This document shows, in pieces, positions 10,433 through 19,464 of a stretch of 64,000 bases of DNA. How positions within the stretch are numbered: position 1 is the first letter of the stretch; the number at the start of each line of letters is the position of its first letter. The notes beneath the pieces are model-generated. The model was not told where the DNA came from. It searched no databases and saw nothing but the letters and a program-made list of their open reading frames with translations. Position numbers and translations under genes: made by a program. The stretch is from Thermohalobaculum sp039815685 (GTDB lineage: Bacteria; Pseudomonadota; Alphaproteobacteria; Rhodobacterales; Rhodobacteraceae): the NCBI GenBank assembly GCA_039815685.1, contig JBCBYV010000011.1, positions 1 to 64,000 of the forward strand. The letters run 5' to 3'.

Positions 10433-11473
10433 CTAATCCGGCAGCAGCACATCGGCCGAGATCGAGCGCGTCTCGTGACCCGGCGAAATGACGACCTGGA
10501 AGTTCACGTCCAGGCGCTGCGGCACGGGCGTACCCTCCAGCACGTCGATCGCGAGGTTGACCGCAGCCGCCCCGATCGAGGGCGTGTAGTTGATGCCCGC
10601 GAACGGGAAACCATGCTCATTGGCAAGCTGATAGATGCCATTGAGATCGCCGCCCGTATGCGGCGGGATATCGGCGCCCGTCAGACCCGCGCCGATAAAG
10701 GCCTCGACCGAGCCCTGCAGGCCGGAGTCCGCCCAGACAACGTCGATGTTCTCCGCACTCTCGCGCTGAATGACCGCGGCCATGATCTGCCGGCCATTGG
10801 CCGGGCTCCAGCCGGTATACTGCGTGTCGACGACCTCGATGCCGGGGAACTGCGGGAAGACCTCCTTGGCGGCCTGAAGACGCATCTCAGCAGGGCTCGC
10901 CCCCGCTTTGCCCGGCAGCAGCACGATGCGCCCCTCACCGCCCAGCGTCTCTGCCATCCAAGTGGCGCTCATGCGGGCCAGCGCCGTGCCCGACGCGGTG
11001 ACGAAGCTGACGAAATTGTCCTCGGTCTCCACCCGGCGGGCGACGGTCACGACCGGCACCCCGCGGCGCATCGCGCGGCCGAGGATCGGATCGAGGGCAT
11101 CGGCCGTCGCCGGGTTCACCAACAGCAGGTCGATATCCTGCTCCATTAGGTCCTGGATGTCAGAGATCTGCTTGGTCGGGTCACCATTCGCATCGGTGAC
11201 GATGAAACGCGTGATCTTGTCCGCGCTCTGCGACACGCCGTACTGGATCGAGTGATAGAAGGTACCGAGCCAGCCATCACCCTGCGAGGCATTGGAGAAC
11301 CCGATAGTGAGCGGCCCTTCGCCCGCGAAGTCGGCCGTCTCGACCACCTTGTTGAAATTCGGGTTCCACAGGAACGTGCGGGGCAGGTCCTGGTATCCAT
11401 CATCAGCGGCGGCCATGGCCGGAGCGAGCGCAAGGGCGGCACCCAATGCGAGTTTGGTGAGCGTTGCAGACAT
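10433..11473 (-). CDS. RbsB-like periplasmic sugar-binding protein, prematurely ended
   Basis: The product is a 346-residue Peripla_BP_4-type binding protein delivering a sugar or polyol to the RbsA/RbsC-like partners encoded downstream. It has a signal peptide (MSATLTKLALGAALALAPAMAAA) and the expected phrases GFSNASQGDGWLGTF, LLLVNPATADALDPIL and NGRQIMAAVI. The start at 11473 follows GGGAGGATCGACT. The TAG stop at 10433-10435 looks premature: the same frame continues for 29 codons (VAVDWPGELNMGSGIPDYDP...) to a TGA at 10343, and that continuation reads like a normal C-terminus. The truncated protein might still fold. Its partners are damaged, so import is unlikely. Confidence 0.85.
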   Translation of the reverse strand: MSATLTKLALGAALALAPAMAAADDGYQDLPRTFLWNPNFNKVVETADFAGEGPLTIGFSNASQGDGWLGTFYHSIQYGVSQSADKITRFIVTDANGDPTKQISDIQDLMEQDIDLLLVNPATADALDPILGRAMRRGVPVVTVARRVETEDNFVSFVTASGTALARMSATWMAETLGGEGRIVLLPGKAGASPAEMRLQAAKEVFPQFPGIEVVDTQYTGWSPANGRQIMAAVIQRESAENIDVVWADSGLQGSVEAFIGAGLTGADIPPHTGGDLNGIYQLANEHGFPFAGINYTPSIGAAAVNLAIDVLEGTPVPQRLDVNFQVVISPGHETRSISADVLLPD

Positions 11474-11536
11474 AGTCGATCCTCCCATGAGAACTGGGTT
11501 CCTGAGGCTTGTCGTTGGATGGGATGGGCGAGGCCG

Positions 11537-12930
11537 TCAGCCGACGGCGCCCTCCGCTTGCACGATCTTCACGTTTGAGGTGTCGCGGCCCTGATGCTGC
11601 TCAGCGGCAAAACCAGCGGCATAGCCGTTGCGCACCGCCTGGGGCGCGGTAGGCACCGGCGGGAAGTCCCACCAGCCCACGACGTTGGAGGCCGCGATGC
11701 TGACATCCCGGGTGATCGGCACCTCGACAAGGGCCGGCCCACCGCTTTGGAGCGCCGCCTTGATCGTCGACCCGATCTCATCGACCCGTTGCACTTGCGT
11801 GGCGAAGTCGAAACCGAAGGACTCCGCCAATGCCGGGAACTGCACCGAGTGGGGCTCGGCGTTAGCACCCCGGGTCGAGAACTCTGAGATGATGTTCCGC
11901 TCCATCAGCGCATCCTGCCCATCGCGGATCGAGATGTGGCCGCTGTTGTTGAGCGTCACGAACACGACCGGAATATTATAGGCCACACAGGTCGCAAGCT
12001 CCTGCATGCACATCATGAAGTCGCCATCGCCGATGATGCAGACGACCGGTGCGTCCGGCTTCGCGAGCGTCGCACCAATGGCCGCTTGCAGGGCAAAGCC
12101 CATTGGCGAATAGCTGCCGGGCGTGATGTGGGTGCGCGGCTCGTAGATCGGGAAGTCCTGCTTCGTCGAGCTCTGCGGATGGCCCGATCCGACCGTCACG
12201 ATGCCGTGGCGGGGGAGGATCTTGCGCAGCTCCCGCAGCGTGGTGAGCATGGTCGTCGGGATCTTATCGTGGGAACGCCGCTGCCCCATGATCGCGTTCC
12301 ACTCCGCCCAGAGGCTGGCGAGCCGGTCGTGATGGGTCCGCCGTTCAAAGGCCTTGCGCGCCTGTTCGTCCGCGATCCCGGCATCGATATCCTCTAGAAT
12401 GAGCGCGATATCCGCAACGATACCGACCTCGACCAGGTAGTTCTTGCCGATCTCCCGCGGGTCGATATCCACATGGATGAGCTTCGAGTCCGGGATCGAA
12501 AAGCTCACGCCCTTGCGCCAGTACGAGGCCGACCAGTCGGTGAACTTGCAGCCGAGCGACATGACCACATCGGCCTCGGAGGCGATGGTGTTGCCCGTCT
12601 GGGAGGCCGGCCAGCCGACGGTGCCGGCGTTCATCGGGTGATCCTCGGGCAGTGCGCCCTTGCCGTTCGAGGTGAAGACGACAGGGATGCCGCGCCGCTC
12701 GACAAGCCGCCTAAGCGCGGGCGACGCGTTGGCGGTGATCGCGCCGCCGCCCGCCACGATGCAGGGTCGCTCAGCGTTCAGCAGCAGCTCGATGGCCGCC
12801 TCGATAGCGCTGCTCTCGGCGCGCTGACGGCCGGTGGGCAGGCGCTTGGTCAGGTCCTGCAGATCGATATCCGTCTCCGCCGACTGAATGTCGAGTGGGA
12901 TGTCCACATGCACCGGACCCGGGCGGCCCG
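11537..12930 (-). pseudogene. Acetolactate synthase-like TPP enzyme, N-terminal third deleted
   Basis: About 460 residues of a thiamine-diphosphate enzyme of the acetolactate synthase/IolD/Xsc group remain. The central FAD/DHS-type domain (ERPCIVAGGGAITANASPAL, ADVVMSLGCKFTDW) and the C-terminal TPP domain are intact. The TPP domain has the metal-binding GDGDFMM motif and its NN partner (VVFVTLNNSGH). The first recognisable residues are GRPGPVHVDIPLDIQ near 12920. The N-terminal PYR domain, about 160 residues with the catalytic Glu, is absent. Upstream of that point the DNA becomes the leader and start of lacI-type gene 12950 on the opposite strand. A deletion has therefore removed the 5' end and promoter. 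It would have been the first gene of the operon. Confidence 0.85.
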
Positions 12931-12949
12931 CGGGCGCGAGGAGGGAGCG

Positions 12950-13981
12950 ATGGCCACGAAAGTAACGCTGCGAGACGTGGCAGCCGCCGCAGGCGTCGCC
13001 GAAGCGACGGCCTCTCGCGCCCTGGCAGGCAGCGGCCAGCTTTCCGAAAAGACGCGACGCCGCATCGCCGATGCCGCCGCGCGACTGGGCTACGAGACCG
13101 CGGGAAGAGCGCAGTCTTCGCTCGTAGACACACCGCGACGGCGGGGCGTGATCGGCGTGGTCGTGGCGGCCCTCAACAACTCGTTCTACCCCTACCTCGT
13201 CGACCGGCTGCACAACGAGCTCGACGATCTCGGCTTCGACATGGTGCTGATCATCGACGAGATCACGCGCGACCCCGCCGGACGGAAGCTGCGCTCGCTC
13301 ATCGACACGTTGGATGGCGTGATCGTCACGACGGCGATGATCGGCTCTCCCGTGGTCGACTTCCTCGTTGATCGCGGCGTACCCTCCGTGCTCGCGATCC
13401 ACTCCAACATGCGCAACAACGCCCATGTCGCCGAGAGCGATAACGTGGCGGCGGGTGCCGAGGCCCTCGAACATCTCGTCGGGCTAGGGCATCGCCGCAT
13501 CGCCCTCCTCATGGGACCCGCGACGACATCCACGACGATCGGCCGTCTGGCAGGCGCGCGCTCGGTGCTCGAGAAAGCGGGCATTCCCCTTCACACCGAC
13601 CTGCTCTTCCATACGGAGATCACGCATGAAGGCGGCTATTCGGGCTGCGTGCAGCCCATGCGGTCGAGCGACCCGCCAACGGCGATCTTCTGCGCGAACG
13701 ATGTCATCGCCATCGGCGCCCTGGATACGGCCCGCAAGATGGTCATCGACGTGCCGGGCGCGCTCTCCATCATCGGCATGGACGACATTCCGATGGCGAG
13801 CTGGAGCATGATCTCGCTGACGACCATTCGCCAATCTATTGGCGAGATTGGCTCCATGGCAGCGAAGCTCGTCTCCGAGGCCATTCTGCTTGGACCGGAT
13901 GTCGGGCCTAGGAACCAGATCTTTCCGACCAATCTGCTGGTCCGGGCAACGACAGGGCCCTCGAAAACGCCACAGTCCTAG
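12950..13981 (+). CDS. LacI-family transcriptional regulator
   Basis: The protein has 343 residues. It opens with a LacI helix-turn-helix (VTLRDVAAAAGVAEATASRAL, residues 4-24) and hinge, followed by a periplasmic-binding-protein-like effector domain. Motifs include GVIGVVVAALNNSFYPYLVD, HRRIALLMGP and AIFCANDVIAIGAL, and it ends with the usual IGMDDIPMASW...LTTIRQ region. The start at 12950 follows a strong GAGGAGGGA. It probably repressed the sugar operon to its left. That operon's 5' end is deleted only about 20 bp away, so its own promoter and its operator were probably also affected. The gene itself shows no lesion. Confidence 0.93.
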   Translation: MATKVTLRDVAAAAGVAEATASRALAGSGQLSEKTRRRIADAAARLGYETAGRAQSSLVDTPRRRGVIGVVVAALNNSFYPYLVDRLHNELDDLGFDMVLIIDEITRDPAGRKLRSLIDTLDGVIVTTAMIGSPVVDFLVDRGVPSVLAIHSNMRNNAHVAESDNVAAGAEALEHLVGLGHRRIALLMGPATTSTTIGRLAGARSVLEKAGIPLHTDLLFHTEITHEGGYSGCVQPMRSSDPPTAIFCANDVIAIGALDTARKMVIDVPGALSIIGMDDIPMASWSMISLTTIRQSIGEIGSMAAKLVSEAILLGPDVGPRNQIFPTNLLVRATTGPSKTPQS

Positions 13982-14056
13982 AAACGACTCCGACCCGGCT
14001 CCCGGCGAGCTCGCTCGCTCCTCGTCCAAACCGCGCCCGCCCCGTCGACCGGGCGG

Positions 14057-15697
14057 TCACGCAGCTTGTCGGCCGCGGCAATAGCAGGAGGCCTTGATCT
14101 CGACCGAGGCACGGGCAAGGGCGCGATCGAGGCGCTGGCGCAGGAGCCTTGTCTCGAGATCGCCGCTTGCACCGCGCCGTTCGAGACACTCGACCAGTCC
14201 ATGCAGGCTCCAGATGTTGTCGGGATGCTGGCAGGCCCGCGCGAGCGTCGGGTCGAGCCCGAGATCCGCGCGGTACACCGCTTCCGCCTCGTCCGTCCGC
14301 CCTTGTTCCAGCAGAAGCGCGCCCAGGGCATGGCGTGCGGGCTGCATCCAGGCCCATGGCTCGTCATAGGGCAACGTGTCGTCCATCCGAACGGCATCGC
14401 GCAGTGACGCGAACGCATCTTCATACCGACGCTGATGATAGGCGAGCTCACTCTCAGCCATGCGCTCTGCCACGGCGAGGATATCGCGGCAGGTGTTGTT
14501 GAAGAGCATGCGGCTCTCGGGCACGGCGTCCAACGCCTCCCGGAACGCCTGCAACTCGCGCGCAGCATCGGCGGTCCGGCCAAGGTTCGCGAATGCTACG
14601 GTGCGCGCATAGCGCAGCATCGCGGTGGTCACGCAGAATAGCCCGACGTCCTCGGGCAGGCTCTGCTCGAGGATCGCCTCCCACATCCCGAAACGGATGA
14701 GCACGTGCTGGCGCATCGGCACGAAGCCCTCGAACCAGTCCGCCATCGGCCGCAGTGTCTCGGCCGGCAGCGTCTCGATCAGCTCGTCCGCGGCTGCGAG
14801 CGCAGGCTCCGGCTGGCCGAGGAACATCGCCCCATAGATCACGAAGTGATAGTTGTGGCAGCGATAGACCGAGTAGAAGTTCTCGGCACCGCGGTGCGCG
14901 AGATACTTCCGGTCGACCATCACGGCAGCTTGGTTCCGCGCAACGACGTTCTGATAGTCGCCGCAGAGAGCATCGATATGCGTCGCCATGTGAACCAGAT
15001 GGCCGGCATCGGGCACGAGCGTCGTGAGGGCATCGCCATGTCGAAGGGCGCGCTCGGGATGCGGCGACATCTCCATGAGATGAATGTACATGTGGAGCAA
15101 GCCGGGATGCCGCCACGCCTGCTCCTGGCTTTCGAAGGCCCGGTCCAGCACCGCGATAGCCTCCGCCGTATCAGCACCCTGCTTTGGCTCGCCCGTTGCA
15201 AGGTCCCATAGCTGCCAGGGCGTCCGGTTCATGATCGCCTCGGCGAAGAGCGCCGTGACATCAAGGTCGTGAGGATGCGCCCGGTGAACCGCCCGCATCG
15301 CATCCGCATAGGCGTCGTTCCATGGATCGAAGCTCTCTACGTCGGCGGAAGCAGGGTAGCGCTCTGAGAGCGCCTCGATGAACGCCTGTTCGACGGGGTT
15401 TGTCGCGGCGTTGCTCGCCGCCTCGAGCGCTGCACGGGCCCTCTCGAGCGCATCCGGCTTCTCGTCGGGCTCGAAGGCCTCCCAGGGCTTGTTGTAATTC
15501 GGCCCAAGCGCGTAGGCGATGCCCCAATGCGCCATCGCGCATGCCGGATCTGCCTTCACCGCCTCCTCGAAGCAGACGACGGCCTCTTCGTGGTTGTAAG
15601 CGTAGGTCCAAACCAGGCCGCGGTCGAACCAGAGCTGCGCGTCGGCACGCGTCGTGGTGACCGTCCGTCCGTAGTGCCCGAGATCGTACTCTGTCAT
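14057..15697 (-). CDS. TPR-repeat protein of unknown function
   Basis: The protein is soluble with about 546 residues. Repeated helical pairs of TPR type run throughout, for example AVVCFEEAVKADPACAMAHW at the start, ALAAADELIETLP in the middle, and RTDEAEAVYRADLGLDPTLA near the end. There is no signal peptide or membrane segment. It belongs to a widespread uncharacterised family that begins TEYDLGHYGR. I preferred the ATG at 15697 because GGGAG lies at a suitable distance; the one at 15706 abuts it. It converges with the LacI gene and lies downstream of the cyclase/AAA gene on the same strand, with 221 bp between them. Confidence 0.8.
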   Translation of the reverse strand: MTEYDLGHYGRTVTTTRADAQLWFDRGLVWTYAYNHEEAVVCFEEAVKADPACAMAHWGIAYALGPNYNKPWEAFEPDEKPDALERARAALEAASNAATNPVEQAFIEALSERYPASADVESFDPWNDAYADAMRAVHRAHPHDLDVTALFAEAIMNRTPWQLWDLATGEPKQGADTAEAIAVLDRAFESQEQAWRHPGLLHMYIHLMEMSPHPERALRHGDALTTLVPDAGHLVHMATHIDALCGDYQNVVARNQAAVMVDRKYLAHRGAENFYSVYRCHNYHFVIYGAMFLGQPEPALAAADELIETLPAETLRPMADWFEGFVPMRQHVLIRFGMWEAILEQSLPEDVGLFCVTTAMLRYARTVAFANLGRTADAARELQAFREALDAVPESRMLFNNTCRDILAVAERMAESELAYHQRRYEDAFASLRDAVRMDDTLPYDEPWAWMQPARHALGALLLEQGRTDEAEAVYRADLGLDPTLARACQHPDNIWSLHGLVECLERRGASGDLETRLLRQRLDRALARASVEIKASCYCRGRQAA

Positions 15698-15918
15698 GGC
15701 TGCCATTCTCCCGGTGGAAGAGCACCCCGACCCACGCCACTGGGAACTCTACCCGATCCAGAACCAGAAATCTGCCTGCCGCGCGTTGGGATCGCCGTCC
15801 GCAGCGGGCCTTTGGACCGGATCTCCGACTTGGGGCCGACGACCCGATCTGACGTTGCGCACCCGGGCGGCGTTCCCTGGCCCTGCATGCCGGGGCTAGG
15901 AGCGGCCCGCAGTGGTAC

Positions 15919-18900
15919 TCAATGCGGCGGCGCCCTGAGCGCTTCGGCGGCGGCGATGTGGCGTTCAGAAGCGAGACCTGCGCCCAGAAGTTCCGCAAGG
16001 ACCACGTGACATCTGGCGGCAAGCGGCCGGAAGGAGAGCGGCTCTGCAATAGCGATCGCAGCCTCCAAGGAGGTCCGCGCTTCGTCGATGGCTCTCTCCT
16101 CCGCCTTTACCAGACCGAGGACGAGGAGCGCATAGGCCTCGAAGCCCCGCTCGCCCCGTGATCGCGCGCAGGCCAGAGCGGCGGCGGCCCCGACCCGGGC
16201 CTCCTCCAACTGACCGTCCGCAAGATGAGCCTCGGCGGACATGGCCTGCACGAGCGCATGAAAGAGCCCGAGGCCGAGCACATCGTGCTCGCCGACGGCC
16301 TTGCGCAGCCGCACGGCACCCTGCCCCGCCTCGCCCGTCAGCATCTCCGCATAGCCGAGGAACCCGCGCGTGAAAGGAGCGAGATAGGTCAGGCCCCACC
16401 GCTCGATCATGTCGAGCGTGTCGCCGAGAACCTCCCGGGCGGCATCGCAGTCGCGTGCGACAAGGTGCTGATACCCGATGTCGTAGCCGATATGGGCGCG
16501 GTTAAAGGGCGTGCCGATGCGCTCGGCCAGAGCGAGTGCTTCGGCAGCCTCCCGATCGGCCGCGCCGAAGGTGCCGCGCTCGGCATGAACGAAGACGAGC
16601 CATGACCGGGAAATGACGGCAGGCGCGAAGGGTAGACCGCAAAGCTCAAGCGCTGCATCACCCGGCAACCGTTCGATCACAGCCTCGAAGTGACGTTGCG
16701 CCTCGTTCAAGTTACCACCGGTGACGGCGATGCATCCGCGGTAGAAGTCCGAGGCGACGGCGAGCGGGCGGTCTCCTGTCTCCTCGCCGATGCGCGCAGC
16801 CCGCTCGCAGGCGGCGGACGACATCACTGCTTGACCGAGCTGCCAAAGGCTCGCGGCGCGATAGACCGAGACCCAGCCGAGGCGCACCCTGTCCTTTGCG
16901 CGCGCAGCCAGTTCCTCGGCGCGCTCGAGCGGCTCAAGAATGGCCTCAAACCTGCCGGTCGCCCAGAGCACGTTTCGGAGCGAGAACATGAGATCGATAC
17001 CCGCCTCCGCGCATTCGGGCGTCTCGGGCAGCCTGCCGAAGGCGTCAAGCGCGCGGCGGAACTGTCCGGAGGCCTCGACGAGCGCTGAGCGAGCGACCGC
17101 GTCATGCCCAGCTTCTGCGAACGCATCGAAGGCGCGGACCCAGTCCCCCGCCGCGAATGCATGATGGCCAACGAGACCCGCACGACCCTCACCCTGACCG
17201 CGCTGCTCGTCGAGCATATCGGCATAGGCAAGGTGGATCTCGCGGCGCCGGCGCATGAGGAGTGTGGCGTAAGCCTCGTCCTGCAGCAGCGCATGCTTGA
17301 AGGTGTAGTAGGCCTCGGGCGGCACGCCGTGGCGAAAGAGGATCCCACTCTCAACGAGTTGCTCCAGGGCGGGTTCCGGCTCCACCCCGTAGAGTGCTGC
17401 GAGGCGATCGATGTGACGATGCGCGAAGGTGCGGCCGATGACGGCGCCGATCTGCGCCACGATCTTTCCGGGACCCATGGCGTCGAGGCGCGCGAGAAGC
17501 GAAGTCTGCAGCGTCGCCGGGACCTCGGCAACCCCGGCTTCGAGCCCGCTGTCGAGCACGGCGCGGGTGATCTCTTCGATGAAGAGAGGCACACCATCGG
17601 CACGCGCAACGATCTGCGTCGCTGTTTCCTCGTCCAGCCCTTCTGGCGCGATGGACCGGGCCAACCGGATTGCCTGACGCCGCCCGACGCGCTGCAGGTC
17701 GAGCCCTTCCCAATGAGCGAGATGCTGCCACTCCGGTTCGAACTCGGGCCGATGCGTCAACAGCATCAGGATCGGACGCCCCGCGATGCGCTCGGCCAGC
17801 TGCGCGATGAAGTCGAGCGTCGTGGCATCGGCCCAATGCACATCTTCAACGGCAAGCAGCACCGTGTGCTGCTTGCTCATGGCCAGAACGTGCTCGACGA
17901 GGCATGCGATCACCTCGCGTCGGAGCGCCTGTGCCGGAAGCGCATCCATCGCAGCTCGGCCCGACCAGTCGATCCGCAAGAGCGCCGCCAGGCGCGGCAA
18001 GGCGTGCTCCAAGAGTTCCGGGGCGAGGCTCAGATAGCGGCGAAGTTTCTCGATACGCGCGGCATCACTCTCCGCAGCCGCCAGGCCCGCCGTGCGCCGC
18101 AGGTTCTGGATCGCGGGGTAGAGCGCGGTGTTGGTGTGGTGCGGCGAGCACTGGTAGCGAAACCCGAAACGCCTCTCGCCGTGAAGCTCCGTGCGGAACT
18201 CCTCGAGGAGGCGGGACTTGCCGATGCCCGGGTCGCCCGAGATCGAGATCAGCCTCCCGTCCCCTGCCTTAGCGGCGTCCCAGCCCGCGCGCAGGGTGCG
18301 AAGATCGCCCGCGCGCCCCACCAGTTTGCTTCGCCCGGGTGCGCGAGCGCGCTCGTAGCGCGTCACCCCCGTCTCCTCGCCGGCGATACGCCATGCCCGG
18401 ATCGGAGCCGCGAAGCCCTTGAGCGTGTACTCGCCGATATCCTCGAGCGCGAAGGTACCCGCTAGCAGCTTGCGGGTGAGCGGACCGATAACGACCTCGA
18501 AGGGACGCGCGAGATGCTGCAGCCGCGACGCCAGTCCGAGCGTCGCTCCGATCGCGGCGCCGTCGTCCTTCAGGATCTCGCCTTCGATCGTACCGACCAC
18601 GACCTCGCCCGTGGCGACGCCGGCGCGTGCCTTGAGCACCGGCTCACTATCATGGAGGATCGCGCCTATCGCCTCATGGGCCTCCCGCGCCGCGCGCACC
18701 GCCCGCTCCGCGTCGTCCTCATGCGCCTGCGGCCAGCCGAAATAGGACAGCACGCCATCGCCTGCGAATTGTGCAACATAGCCGCCGTAGCGGAGCGTCG
18801 CCGCCGTGACGGCGGATTGGAACTGCTTGGTGAGCTCGTGCATCTCCTCGGCATCGATCCGCTGGAAAAGCTCGACCGATCCGACGATGTCGATGAAGAC

Positions 18901-19146
18901 GACACTCAGAATACGTCGCTCCGGCTCGCCCGCCGAGAGCAGTTCGCGTTTCGAGACCGCCCGACCTTCGGCCATGCGTGACAGCGCGGCGAGCAGGCGC
19001 CGCCGGTTGCCGAGGCTTATGCCAAGCGAGGCGAGATCGTTGTCGTCGAGAAGATCAAGCGTAGAAAGGTCGACATCGTTGGCGGCGAAGACTGGCGCGT
19101 ACCGTTCCAGCCCGTGCCCTTTCAGCCAATCGACAAGGTCCGACAT
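15919..19146 (-). CDS. SAM domain / class III cyclase / AAA / TPR regulatory protein
   Basis: This large multidomain cytosolic protein has 1075 residues. Residues 1-60 are a SAM domain (LVDWLKGHGLERYAPVFAAN). Residues about 75-255 form a class III nucleotidyl cyclase domain, with both metal-binding aspartates in VVFIDIVGSVELF and FAGDGVLSYFG. A P-loop STAND-type ATPase follows (Walker A GDPGIGKSR near 300; Walker B-like VLLAVEDVHWADA). The C-terminal 450 residues are TPR-like helices. In the cyclase, the motif that normally reads NLAAR reads GLASR, so the transition-state Asn is replaced by Gly while the Arg is kept. cAMP synthesis is therefore doubtful. Family members are common in rhizobia and relatives; ligands are unknown. 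Confidence 0.9.
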   Translation of the reverse strand: MSDLVDWLKGHGLERYAPVFAANDVDLSTLDLLDDNDLASLGISLGNRRRLLAALSRMAEGRAVSKRELLSAGEPERRILSVVFIDIVGSVELFQRIDAEEMHELTKQFQSAVTAATLRYGGYVAQFAGDGVLSYFGWPQAHEDDAERAVRAAREAHEAIGAILHDSEPVLKARAGVATGEVVVGTIEGEILKDDGAAIGATLGLASRLQHLARPFEVVIGPLTRKLLAGTFALEDIGEYTLKGFAAPIRAWRIAGEETGVTRYERARAPGRSKLVGRAGDLRTLRAGWDAAKAGDGRLISISGDPGIGKSRLLEEFRTELHGERRFGFRYQCSPHHTNTALYPAIQNLRRTAGLAAAESDAARIEKLRRYLSLAPELLEHALPRLAALLRIDWSGRAAMDALPAQALRREVIACLVEHVLAMSKQHTVLLAVEDVHWADATTLDFIAQLAERIAGRPILMLLTHRPEFEPEWQHLAHWEGLDLQRVGRRQAIRLARSIAPEGLDEETATQIVARADGVPLFIEEITRAVLDSGLEAGVAEVPATLQTSLLARLDAMGPGKIVAQIGAVIGRTFAHRHIDRLAALYGVEPEPALEQLVESGILFRHGVPPEAYYTFKHALLQDEAYATLLMRRRREIHLAYADMLDEQRGQGEGRAGLVGHHAFAAGDWVRAFDAFAEAGHDAVARSALVEASGQFRRALDAFGRLPETPECAEAGIDLMFSLRNVLWATGRFEAILEPLERAEELAARAKDRVRLGWVSVYRAASLWQLGQAVMSSAACERAARIGEETGDRPLAVASDFYRGCIAVTGGNLNEAQRHFEAVIERLPGDAALELCGLPFAPAVISRSWLVFVHAERGTFGAADREAAEALALAERIGTPFNRAHIGYDIGYQHLVARDCDAAREVLGDTLDMIERWGLTYLAPFTRGFLGYAEMLTGEAGQGAVRLRKAVGEHDVLGLGLFHALVQAMSAEAHLADGQLEEARVGAAAALACARSRGERGFEAYALLVLGLVKAEERAIDEARTSLEAAIAIAEPLSFRPLAARCHVVLAELLGAGLASERHIAAAEALRAPPH

Positions 19147-19464
19147 TCGACATCGCCTGAACTACGTGAAAGACCCGGAACGCACCCACCCTTAGAGTTA
19201 GCCTAGCAGAGATCGCGCCAATGATGACGGATTTCATTAAGCAACGAAAGAACGCGGCAAGTGATGGCTCTTTGTGCCGCGTTTCTTCGACTTGGTTCGA
19301 AGCTCATCGACAGAGCGCCCTCTGAGCATCGCTTTCCGAGAGTCCTCCGGCAACCGCCATAGAGGGCCGCCCCTCGTTAAGGCCAGTAGCCGATGAGGTT
19401 GTTGAGCCGTGCGGGGGTGATAGAACGCGGCCTCGACAATGGGCGATAGCAAAAGGCCAAAGGG
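19147..19464. other. Intergenic region between divergent genes
   Basis: This 318-bp region has an open minus-strand frame to 19237 that shows no recognisable domain and no good start. I see no RNA gene or clear operator. Confidence 0.35.

Noticed and set aside
12931..13474. Upstream extension of the TPP-enzyme frame on the minus strand
   Set aside because: This part is antisense to the LacI gene and has no PYR-domain sequence, so the N-terminus is treated as deleted rather than extended.
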